Shown here piece after piece: positions 7,559 to 13,186 of a stretch of DNA of 13,186 nucleotides. The DNA comes from Candidatus Aminicenantota bacterium. GTDB taxonomy: Bacteria > Acidobacteriota > Aminicenantia > S016-38. The DNA is taken from assembly GCA_021161165.1 (NCBI GenBank), contig JAGHBF010000118.1, positions 1-13,186 of the forward strand. Direction: 5' to 3'. The number at the start of each line of letters is the position of its first letter. Position 1 is the stretch's first letter. The notes below the pieces were generated by a model. The model had not been told where the DNA came from. It saw only the letters and a list, made by a program, of their open reading frames with translations, and did no database searches. The position numbers and the translations under genes are program-made.

Positions 7559-7981
7559 ATGGAGATAAGGGTAAATAGAAGTTTTCACGCTGCGCACAGA
7601 TTATGGCAACATCAGGAAAAGTGTAGATATCTGCATGGTCATTCTTATAGGGTTAAAATCAGAGCATTCGGAGAACTAAACCAGTGGGGGATGGTGGCGG
7701 ACTTTGTAGATGTCAAAAACATAGTGAGCCAGCTTGACCACTGCGTAATTCTTTTCAGAGATGACCCGCTTGTTGAGTTGCTGAGGAATGCAGGACAGAG
7801 GCTTTTTTTACTGGATAGAAACCCTACCGCAGAGAATCTTGCACTTTTAATAGGTTACAGACTGATTTCAGAACTTGGCCTTGAATGGGCAGAGGTGGAG
7901 GTTTACGAAACAGAAAATCAGAGTGCCTTTGTGAGAGTTGAGAAAGATAAGTTGGAAATAATAGACTTTGAAAGATACTAA
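7559..7981 (+). CDS. queD: 6-carboxy-5,6,7,8-tetrahydropterin synthase QueD (PTPS family)
   Basis: Converts dihydroneopterin triphosphate (from GTP by GTP cyclohydrolase I) to 6-carboxytetrahydropterin, the first dedicated step to 7-deazaguanines such as queuosine. The 140 residues carry the family signature. Zinc ligands are H13 (FHAAH), H26 and H28 (LHGH). The catalytic Cys is C22 (KCRYLHGHSY), the Asp-His pair is D60-H61 (QLDH), and the substrate-binding Glu is E117 (YETEN). GMVADF (44-49) and PTAENLA (89-95) are also typical. It is about 20 residues longer than E. coli QueD because of an extended stretch after LDH. Such longer forms exist in other bacteria. The start is ATG 7559, with no Shine-Dalgarno in the 22-base gap after ackA. 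The downstream queE overlaps its end, which argues for QueD rather than a biopterin-type PTPS. Confidence 0.94.
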   Translation: MEIRVNRSFHAAHRLWQHQEKCRYLHGHSYRVKIRAFGELNQWGMVADFVDVKNIVSQLDHCVILFRDDPLVELLRNAGQRLFLLDRNPTAENLALLIGYRLISELGLEWAEVEVYETENQSAFVRVEKDKLEIIDFERY

Positions 7982-8624
7982 CTTAAAGGTTCACTCTATT
8001 TTTTATTCTATTCAGGGAGAAGGTCCTCTCTCTGGTGTCCCATCGGTTTTTCTAAGGCTCTCTGGATGTAATCTCAAATGTGTTTTCTGTGATAGCACCG
8101 AGGCTCTAAAAAAAGGAAAAACAATGGAAATAAAGGAAGTGATTCACCATATATTAAGTCTCAAGCATAAAGCCTCAAATCTTGTGATAACAGGGGGAGA
8201 ACCTCTACTTCAAAAAGAATCTCTTTCAGTTTTGCTTTATAAAATAAAAAAAGCTTTTTCAACTATTGAAGTCGAAACAAACGGGACAATTTCTCCCATC
8301 TCTTTTACGTGGGTCAGATATAATGTTTCCCCTAAAACCGGTAATTCTGGCATGTCTGTATTACAGGTTTATAAACCCGAAACATTAAAAGAATTTCTTC
8401 CCTTTGACAGCATTTATAAATTTGTAGTATCCGAGGAAGAGGATTTAAAGGAAATTCTTGAGATAGTAAACAACCTTTCAATACCCCTCCATAGGGTATA
8501 TCTCATGCCAATGGCATCTAATCCTCAGGAGTTAAAAATAAGAGCTCCGGAAGTGGTTCGTCTCTCCCTGAAATATGGTTTCAGATATTCGGACAGGCTT
8601 CATTTGCGGCTTCACATTTCATAA
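7968..8624 (+). CDS. queE: 7-carboxy-7-deazaguanine synthase QueE (radical SAM)
   Basis: Radical-SAM ring contraction of 6-carboxytetrahydropterin to 7-carboxy-7-deazaguanine. The 218 residues begin KVHSIFYSIQGEGPLSGVPSVF, the characteristic QueE N-terminus. The [4Fe-4S]/SAM site is CNLKCVFC (C34, C38, C41; CX3CX2C). GGEP (76-79) contacts SAM, VETNGT (102-107) and NVSPKTGNSGM (119-129) follow, and MPMA plus RYSDRLHL lie near the C-terminus as in relatives. The start is a TTG at 7968 inside queD (14-base overlap). No ATG is available before the conserved N-terminus, so the non-ATG start is well supported; the ribosome binding site is weak (GGAA near 7953). With queD it forms a two-gene unit. 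QueC, QueF and Tgt are not here, so the end product (queuosine, archaeosine-like tRNA or a DNA 7-deazaguanine) cannot be told from this window. Confidence 0.94.
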   Translation: MKDTNLKVHSIFYSIQGEGPLSGVPSVFLRLSGCNLKCVFCDSTEALKKGKTMEIKEVIHHILSLKHKASNLVITGGEPLLQKESLSVLLYKIKKAFSTIEVETNGTISPISFTWVRYNVSPKTGNSGMSVLQVYKPETLKEFLPFDSIYKFVVSEEEDLKEILEIVNNLSIPLHRVYLMPMASNPQELKIRAPEVVRLSLKYGFRYSDRLHLRLHIS

Positions 8625-8636
8625 AGTCTTTGTATA

Positions 8637-8665
8637 TTGTCAGGAAGAATTTTAGATTGTATAAT
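8637..8665 (+). promoter_or_regulatory. Sigma-70/A-type promoter for hppA
   Basis: TTGTCA (8637-8642) and TATAAT (8660-8665) are exactly 17 bases apart; the -35 matches consensus at five of six positions and the -10 at all six. It sits in the 86-base gap after queE, with a predicted start near 8672 and a leader of about 40 bases. No operator or riboswitch-like fold was seen between it and hppA. This is the strongest promoter by eye in the window and suggests that hppA is highly and independently expressed. Confidence 0.8.
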
Positions 8666-8710
8666 ACCTTTTACCTTTAAAGCACTTTAGCAAAAAGAAT
8701 GGAGGAAAAA

Positions 8711-10915
8711 ATGGGGTTTAACTGGTTATTTATGCTTGCACCTTTTGCGGCAATTCTCGCTCTTCTGTTTGCCTATTTCTTTTATAAACAAATAATAAAA
8801 CACCCTGAAGGAACGGATAGAATGAAGGAAATAGCTGAGGCAGTAAGGATTGGAGCAAAAGCCTATCTTAAAAGACAGTATGTAGTGGTAGCAATTTTCT
8901 TTGTGATAACCAGTCTGTTCCTTGTATTTCTGTCTTTTGTATTAAAGGTTCAGTCCAGATGGACTGCTTTTGCTTTTCTTACAGGAGGATTTTTCTCGGC
9001 TTTATCCGGTTATCTTGGGATGATGGCTGCAACTGCTTCTTCAGCAAGAACAGCCAACGCTGCGAGAGAGTCCCTTAATAAAGCTTTAAGAATTGCCTTT
9101 AGAGCTGGAGCAATAATGGGCCTCGTTGTTGTAGGTCTTGGACTGATTGACATTTCTATTTGGTTCTCTGTGCTTCACTACCTTGTTAAGTATGACCTTA
9201 GACTAACAACAGTTACTCTTCTTTCTTTTGGAATGGGAGCGTCGCTTCAGGCTCTCTTTGCAAGGGTTGGTGGAGGAATTTTCACAAAGGCAGCAGATGT
9301 GGGTGCAGACCTTGTTGGAAAAGTGGAAGCAGGAATCCCTGAAGATGACCCAAGAAATCCAGCGGTTATAGCAGACAATGTCGGAGACAATGTTGGAGAT
9401 GTTGCGGGAATGGGTGCTGACCTTTATGAGTCCTATACAGGCTCAATCCTTTCTTCTGCAGCTCTCGGTGCCTCTGCTTTTTATGCCATGCCAAAGTTCA
9501 CTTTGAACGCCGTTATACTTCCAATGGTTATAGCAGCAGTTGGGATGATAGCCTCAATTATAGGTATATACCTTGTAAAGGCAAAAGAGGATGCGAACCA
9601 GAAAAACCTTTTAAATGCGTTGAATAGAGGAATTTACGGAGCTTCTATTTTAATAATAATTGCAACATTTTTCATAATAAAAGCTCTTCTCCCCAATAAC
9701 ATGGGAATTTTTGGTTCTGTTATAACAGGACTTGTTGTGGGGTTGATAATTGGAAAATCAACGGAATACTATACAAGTTCTGGATACTCCCCCACCAAAT
9801 TCATAGCCAGTCAATCACTTACCGGCCCTGCTACAACTATTCTTGCAGGCCTTTCAACAGGAATGATTTCCACATTTGTGCCAGTTCTTTCAGTAGCCAC
9901 GGGTATAATCATTGCTTTCTGGTCAGCTGGAGGATTTAAATCTCCTATTATAGGACTATACGGTATAGGAATAGCAGCGGTGGGAATGCTTTCAACACTT
10001 GGAATTACTCTTGCAACTGACGCGTACGGTCCTGTGGCAGATAATGCTGGAGGTAATGCACAGATGTCAGAGCTACCTGAAGAGGTTCGAAAGAGAACAG
10101 ATGCTCTTGATGCCCTTGGAAATACCACTGCTGCCACCGGAAAGGGGTTTGCAATAGGTTCTGCAGCCTTAACGGCTCTTGCCCTGCTCGCTGCCTATAT
10201 TGAAGAAGTAAGAGGTGGATTAATAAGGCTTGTAAATAATGGATGGGTTTTCAAAGATATTGCTGCTGTGGTTGGTTCCTCGGATACAAATGTAATTGTT
10301 CAGTGGCTGCATCATGCAAAAATTGCTGATTTTATGAAACTCTTCAGCGTAAACCTTATGAATCCCAAGGTTATTGTGGGTATTTTCATAGGTGCAATGA
10401 TGTCCTTTCTGTTCTCAGGTCTCGCTATAAAAGCTGTGGGTAAAGCAGCTTCAGACATGGTTGAAGAAGTCAGGCGTCAGTTCAAGGAAATAAAGGGATT
10501 GCTGGAAGGGAAGGCAAAACCCGATTATGCAACGTGTGTTGAAATTTCTACAAAAGGTGCTCAAAGGGCTATGATTCTCCCTGCAACATCAGCAGTTCTT
10601 GCACCAATTGTAACTGGGTTGATTTTAGGGGTCTCCGGAGTTATGGGATTGCTTATAGGTGCACTTAGTTCAGGCTTTATTCTTGCTATATTTATGGCTA
10701 ATGCGGGTGGCGCCTGGGACAATGCCAAGAAATTTATCGAAGAGGGAAATTACGGAGGAAAAGGCTCAGAACCGCACAAGGCAGGTGTGGTTGGAGATAC
10801 AGTAGGAGACCCATTAAAAGATACTGCTGGGCCTTCCCTTAATATACTTATAAAACTCATGAGTATGGTTTCGGTGGTGGTGGCAGGCCTTGTTGTTGCC
10901 TATCATTTGCTGTGA
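8711..10915 (+). CDS. hppA: Membrane-bound ion-translocating pyrophosphatase (K+-dependent, probably Na+-pumping)
   Basis: Couples hydrolysis of PPi to export of Na+ and/or H+, recovering biosynthetic PPi as a membrane gradient. ATG 8711 gives 734 residues and has GGAGG five bases upstream (8701-8705). The in-frame ATG at 8699 overlaps that site and lacks one of its own. About 16 membrane segments are expected for the family, and hydrophobic stretches run throughout. PPi/Mg2+ motifs are DVGADLVGKVE (196-206), DNVGDNVGD (222-230), DAYGPVADNAGG (437-448) and GVVGDTVGDPLKDTAGPS near the C-terminus. GNTTAATGKG (470-479) has Ala474, where K+-independent enzymes have Lys, so K+ dependence is inferred. 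Glu240 in LYESY lies at the gate position used by Na+-pumping members such as the Thermotoga enzyme, whereas plant H+ pumps place it one turn later. The family is certain; ion specificity is inference. Confidence 0.98.
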   Translation: MGFNWLFMLAPFAAILALLFAYFFYKQIIKHPEGTDRMKEIAEAVRIGAKAYLKRQYVVVAIFFVITSLFLVFLSFVLKVQSRWTAFAFLTGGFFSALSGYLGMMAATASSARTANAARESLNKALRIAFRAGAIMGLVVVGLGLIDISIWFSVLHYLVKYDLRLTTVTLLSFGMGASLQALFARVGGGIFTKAADVGADLVGKVEAGIPEDDPRNPAVIADNVGDNVGDVAGMGADLYESYTGSILSSAALGASAFYAMPKFTLNAVILPMVIAAVGMIASIIGIYLVKAKEDANQKNLLNALNRGIYGASILIIIATFFIIKALLPNNMGIFGSVITGLVVGLIIGKSTEYYTSSGYSPTKFIASQSLTGPATTILAGLSTGMISTFVPVLSVATGIIIAFWSAGGFKSPIIGLYGIGIAAVGMLSTLGITLATDAYGPVADNAGGNAQMSELPEEVRKRTDALDALGNTTAATGKGFAIGSAALTALALLAAYIEEVRGGLIRLVNNGWVFKDIAAVVGSSDTNVIVQWLHHAKIADFMKLFSVNLMNPKVIVGIFIGAMMSFLFSGLAIKAVGKAASDMVEEVRRQFKEIKGLLEGKAKPDYATCVEISTKGAQRAMILPATSAVLAPIVTGLILGVSGVMGLLIGALSSGFILAIFMANAGGAWDNAKKFIEEGNYGGKGSEPHKAGVVGDTVGDPLKDTAGPSLNILIKLMSMVSVVVAGLVVAYHLL

Positions 10916-10921
10916 TATAAT
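10893..10921 (+). promoter_or_regulatory. Extended -10 promoter for the ferredoxin-mrp-M50 block, overlapping the hppA stop codon
   Basis: TTGTTG (10893-10898) and TATAAT (10916-10921) are 17 bases apart. The TGA just before the -10 (10913-10915) is a TGn extension and is also the hppA stop codon. The predicted start is near 10928, giving a leader of about 24 bases that contains the ferredoxin ribosome binding site. The -35 lies in hppA coding sequence and matches consensus only at TTG, which an extended -10 tolerates. No terminator hairpin is seen after hppA, so read-through from hppA is also likely. Confidence 0.6.
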
Positions 10922-10951
10922 AAAATCCAAGATTAATAGGGAGGTAAGAAA

Positions 10952-11215
10952 ATGGCTTTAATGATTACTGATGAATGCATTAACTGTGGGGCTTGTGAAC
11001 CTGAATGCCCTAATGAGGCAATTTCCCAGGGTGCTGAATTTTTCGAGATTGATCCTGAAAAATGCACAGAATGTGTTGGTTTCTACGATGAACCTCAGTG
11101 TGTTTCCGTTTGTCCAGTTGATTGCATAGTTCAAAATCCAGACTACCAGGAAACAAAAGAGCAGCTTCTTGAGAAATTCAAGAAACTGCATCCAGACAAG
11201 GAGCCAGTACTATAA
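10952..11215 (+). CDS. 2[4Fe-4S] ferredoxin, Allochromatium (Alvin) type
   Basis: Small cytoplasmic electron carrier with two [4Fe-4S] clusters, 87 residues. The first motif is CINCGACEPEC (C9, C12, C15, C19), followed by Pro20. The second is C38-X2-C41-X8-C50-X3-C54-Pro, whose eight-residue gap (VGFYDEPQ) is the hallmark of the Alvin/YfhL-type group rather than clostridial ferredoxin (CX2CX2CX3C). C58 is an extra cysteine. A charged C-terminal tail (about 64-87) fits the helix seen in this group, whose clusters tend to have low and unequal potentials. The ribosome binding site AGGGAGG (10938-10944) is strong with good spacing. It lies just upstream of the Fe-S carrier Mrp and may serve low-potential reactions such as radical-SAM enzymes or fermentation oxidoreductases; its partner is not shown by the sequence. 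Confidence 0.95.
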   Translation: MALMITDECINCGACEPECPNEAISQGAEFFEIDPEKCTECVGFYDEPQCVSVCPVDCIVQNPDYQETKEQLLEKFKKLHPDKEPVL

Positions 11216-11218
11216 TTA

Positions 11219-11257
11219 AAAGGAGGATGGGGGGCGTTGCCCCCCTTAACAAAAATG
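11219..11257 (+). promoter_or_regulatory. Structured ribosome binding site of mrp: Shine-Dalgarno, GC hairpin, start codon
   Basis: AAAGGAGG (11219-11226) is the strongest Shine-Dalgarno in the area but lies 28 bases before ATG 11255. Between them is a perfect inverted repeat, GGGGGGC (11229-11235) and GCCCCCC (11239-11245), with loop GTT. If folded, the distance shrinks to about 11 unpaired bases. A TTG at 11237, in frame with mrp and 10 bases from the Shine-Dalgarno, sits in the loop. An ATG touching the Shine-Dalgarno (11227) opens a 14-codon frame ending at 11271. No T-run follows the stem, so a classic terminator is unlikely. Confidence 0.7.
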
Positions 11258-12337
11258 GAAGAAAAAATTAAAGAAATTTTGAAGACTGTCAAATATCCTG
11301 GATATACAAGGGATATATTATCATTTGGAATGGTGAAAAAAATTGAATTCAGGGATGGTAAGGCAATAATTAATCTCTATATAAATACAAGAAATAAAGA
11401 GACAGCGGACAGTGTAGTAAAAGAGGTAAGGGAAAAAGTCCTGTCTCTTGATGGTGTGGATGAGGTGGAAGTGAATGTTGAGACTCTAGCCAGCAAGGAA
11501 CCTCCTTCTCCAAAAACACAAGCACAGGCTAAATCTTCTCCTTTTGCAGACCAGAAAAAGATAGAAGGGGTAAAATGCGTGATAGCAGTCGCCTCAGGTA
11601 AAGGAGGAGTCGGGAAAACTACCGTAGCAGTGAATCTTGCACTTGCGCTTGCCAAGAAGGGATATAAAGTGGGGATTATGGATGCTGATGCATATGGTCC
11701 CAATGTTCCCACCATGCTCGGAATAGAGGGAGCGGTACCTCAGGTTATTGAGAATAACAAAATAATGCCCGTGGATGTAGGAGGAATAAAAGTAATCAGT
11801 ATTGGATTTTTCGTGGAAAAAGACCAGCCTATAATCTGGAGAGGACCTCTTGTTTCAAAACTTATAGAACAATTTTTAAGGGACGTGGTTTGGGCACCTC
11901 TGGACATTCTTATAGTAGACCTTCCACCTGGAACAGGCGATATTCAGCTTTCTCTGGTACAGAAAGTGCCTGTGGACGGAGGAATAGTAGTTACCACTCC
12001 TCAGGAGCTGGCACTTCAGGATGCGAGAAAGGGGACAAAAATGTTTATCGAAGTTGGAGTTCCTGTAATAGGTATTATAGAGAATATGAGCTATCTTATT
12101 TGCCCGCACTGCGGTAAAAGAATAGACCTTTTCCCACATGCCGGAGCAAAGGAAGCGGCTAAGGCTATGAATACTAAATACCTGGGTGAAATACCTTTTG
12201 AACCAAAGGCAGCCGAAGGGTCCGATGCAGGAAGGCCTGTAGTTCTTTATTATCCTGAGAGCGAACAGGCTAAAGCATTTATGAATCTTGCAGAGACCAT
12301 AATAAAGGAAGCTAAATGTATTGAAACCTTACAATAA
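11255..12337 (+). CDS. mrp: Mrp/ApbC/NBP35-type iron-sulfur cluster carrier P-loop ATPase
   Basis: Scaffold and carrier that holds a [4Fe-4S] cluster and delivers it to apoproteins, using ATP. ATG 11255 gives 360 residues. The N-terminal MIP18/DUF59-like domain (about 1-80) has TVKYPGYTRDILSFGMVKKI, the expected pattern. A Pro/Ser/Ala/Gln-rich linker follows (about 82-100), then the SIMIBI NTPase domain with deviant Walker A GKGGVGKTT (115-123), MDADAYGPN near 142-150 and DLPPGTGD (222-229). The cluster-ligating pair is CPHC (C283, C286). All parts of a full Mrp are present. An alternative TTG start at 11237 would add MPPLTK, is better spaced from the Shine-Dalgarno but lies in a hairpin. ATG is preferred from family alignment, with the start uncertain. 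It is co-transcribed with the ferredoxin upstream, and its last 17 bases overlap the next gene. Confidence 0.97.
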   Translation: MEEKIKEILKTVKYPGYTRDILSFGMVKKIEFRDGKAIINLYINTRNKETADSVVKEVREKVLSLDGVDEVEVNVETLASKEPPSPKTQAQAKSSPFADQKKIEGVKCVIAVASGKGGVGKTTVAVNLALALAKKGYKVGIMDADAYGPNVPTMLGIEGAVPQVIENNKIMPVDVGGIKVISIGFFVEKDQPIIWRGPLVSKLIEQFLRDVVWAPLDILIVDLPPGTGDIQLSLVQKVPVDGGIVVTTPQELALQDARKGTKMFIEVGVPVIGIIENMSYLICPHCGKRIDLFPHAGAKEAAKAMNTKYLGEIPFEPKAAEGSDAGRPVVLYYPESEQAKAFMNLAETIIKEAKCIETLQ

Positions 12338-13186
12338 ATTTCCCTGGCTGAATCTCATCCTATTTTTGCTAACATTTGTTTCAACGCTTTTCTGGGGAGC
12401 TCTTCACTGGATAAGTTTTTATTACCCTAACCTTAAAGAGACAGAATTAATAAACCTATTTTTGAGTGGGGAATTCCTTTTAATGGGGCTTCCGTTTTCC
12501 TTTTCCATCATGCTCATTCTTCTTTCTCACGAGATGGGGCATTATCTTATGGCGAAAAAATACGGGGTTGATGCCACTCTACCGTATTTCATTCCGGCTC
12601 CAAATATAATAGGGACTTTTGGAGCAGTAATTAAGATAAGGGGAGTTATCCCCTCAAGGAAAGCACTTTTTGACGTTGGTGCTGCCGGGCCCATCACAGG
12701 TTTTATTGTTTCAATTCCTTTTCTACTTTATGGCCTTTCTCACTCCAGAGTGCTAGCAAAAATTCCACAGGGAGGATTATCTCTGGGGGAACCTTTACTT
12801 TTTAAACTACTATACAAATTTTATTTCCCATCTGTGCCTTCTGATAACATTCTTATACACCCTATTGGTTTTGCCGCATGGGTCGGACTTTTTGTTACTT
12901 CTCTTAATCTCATTCCCATAAGCCAGCTTGATGGCGGACACATAAGTTACGCTGTTCTGGGAAAGGATTCCAATAAACTTTCCTTTGCAGTTTTTGTTTT
13001 TCTCATATATTTGGGCATTTTTAAATGGTGGGTGTGGCTCATATGGGCTGGGTTTGCGGCTCTTATAGGAGTTTATCATCCTGCTTTTGAATATGAAGAT
13101 GGCCTTGACCTCGTAAGGATATTAATAGCTATTTTTGTGCTTATTGTCTTTTTCCTGACATTTATTCCTCAACCATTTACTTTTAA
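12321..13186 (+). CDS. M50 family membrane metalloprotease (site-2 protease/EGY-like), cut by the right window edge
   Basis: Intramembrane zinc protease; 288 codons are present and the frame is still open at the last base. Zinc site HEMGH (70-74) lies in a hydrophobic segment, and QLDGGH (202-207) supplies the third ligand D204. TLPYFIPAPNIIGTFGAVIKIR (86-107) and LFDVGAAGPITGF (117-129) are typical of the EGY-like branch, which lacks the PDZ domain of RseP. Hydrophobic segments lie near 9-28, 55-78, 119-138, 182-200, 221-252 and 264-284. The start is TTG 12321, inside mrp (17-base overlap), with AAAGGA at 12304-12309. The first ATG in frame (12483) would delete the first membrane segment, which relatives have. 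Probably only a short C-terminal tail is missing. Substrates are unknown: such proteases often cleave membrane-bound regulators, but none is seen here. Confidence 0.9.
   Translation, partial: MKPYNKFPWLNLILFLLTFVSTLFWGALHWISFYYPNLKETELINLFLSGEFLLMGLPFSFSIMLILLSHEMGHYLMAKKYGVDATLPYFIPAPNIIGTFGAVIKIRGVIPSRKALFDVGAAGPITGFIVSIPFLLYGLSHSRVLAKIPQGGLSLGEPLLFKLLYKFYFPSVPSDNILIHPIGFAAWVGLFVTSLNLIPISQLDGGHISYAVLGKDSNKLSFAVFVFLIYLGIFKWWVWLIWAGFAALIGVYHPAFEYEDGLDLVRILIAIFVLIVFFLTFIPQPFTF

Noticed and set aside
8699..8710. Upstream ATG of hppA as the true start
   Set aside because: The only ribosome binding site (GGAGG 8701-8705) lies downstream of it and is correctly spaced for ATG 8711.
11229..11245. 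GC-rich hairpin as an intrinsic terminator after the ferredoxin gene
   Set aside because: It is followed by TTAAC rather than a T-run and sits between the mrp Shine-Dalgarno and its start, so termination is not the best explanation.
11227..11271. 14-codon leader frame at the mrp ribosome binding site
   Set aside because: Its ATG directly touches the AGGAGG, leaving no spacing for initiation, so it was not listed as a gene.
11890..12117. 75-codon plus-strand frame inside mrp
   Set aside because: Out-of-frame shadow of mrp, Ser/Tyr-rich, without a start signal.
12810..13079. 89-codon minus-strand frame near the right edge
   Set aside because: It is antisense to the M50 protease frame, whose HEMGH and LDGGH motifs prove the plus strand is coding.
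1..13186. CRISPR arrays, transposons, tRNA or rRNA genes, phage or toxin-antitoxin genes
   Set aside because: Reading the gaps and both strands showed no repeated spacers, terminal inverted repeats, transposase motifs or cloverleaf-like stretches; nearly all bases belong to the listed genes.

Overview
The window is a compact stretch of chromosome from a bacterium with AT-rich DNA. Arginine is mostly AGA/AGG and isoleucine often ATA, which is common in thermophiles but not decisive. The gene content suggests an anaerobic, fermentative lifestyle: acetate kinase, a membrane pyrophosphatase of the K+-dependent and probably Na+-pumping type, and an 8-iron ferredoxin. The order ftsH - cdaA - cdaR - glmM - pdxJ resembles Desulfobacterota-type and related genomes (there often with folP after ftsH) more than Bacillota. 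The phylum cannot be fixed from this sequence alone. No rRNA, tRNA, CRISPR array, insertion sequence or phage gene was found, and no non-coding gap exceeds 100 bases.

Layout. The left edge holds the 5' part of a leftward gene for a YbhN/UPF0104-type membrane protein (1-775). A 52-base divergent spacer separates it from a rightward run that fills the rest of the window. Block A (828-7536) is a tightly packed operon: ftsH, cdaA, cdaR, glmM, pdxJ, ackA, the first four joined by 1- or 4-base overlaps. Block B (7559-8624) is queD-queE, two steps of 7-deazaguanine synthesis. Block C (8711-10915) is hppA behind a near-consensus promoter. Block D (10952 to the right edge) is a 2[4Fe-4S] ferredoxin, an Mrp/ApbC-type Fe-S carrier ATPase and an M50 (site-2-protease type) membrane metalloprotease cut by the window edge.

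How the genes fit together. Block A links envelope quality control (FtsH), c-di-AMP synthesis and its membrane regulator (CdaA, CdaR), and the first committed amino-sugar step of peptidoglycan synthesis (GlmM), followed by vitamin B6 synthesis and acetate/ATP metabolism. HppA recovers PPi energy as an ion gradient. Ferredoxin plus Mrp form an iron-sulfur pair.

These are known families, and I found no clearly new multi-gene system. The points most worth a second look are: a perfect GC-rich hairpin between the Shine-Dalgarno sequence and the ATG of mrp, resembling the structured ribosome-binding site of phage T4 gene 25; a promoter whose extended -10 uses the hppA stop codon; a possible leaderless start for queD; and a CdaA whose usual RHR nucleotide-binding motif reads RHL.
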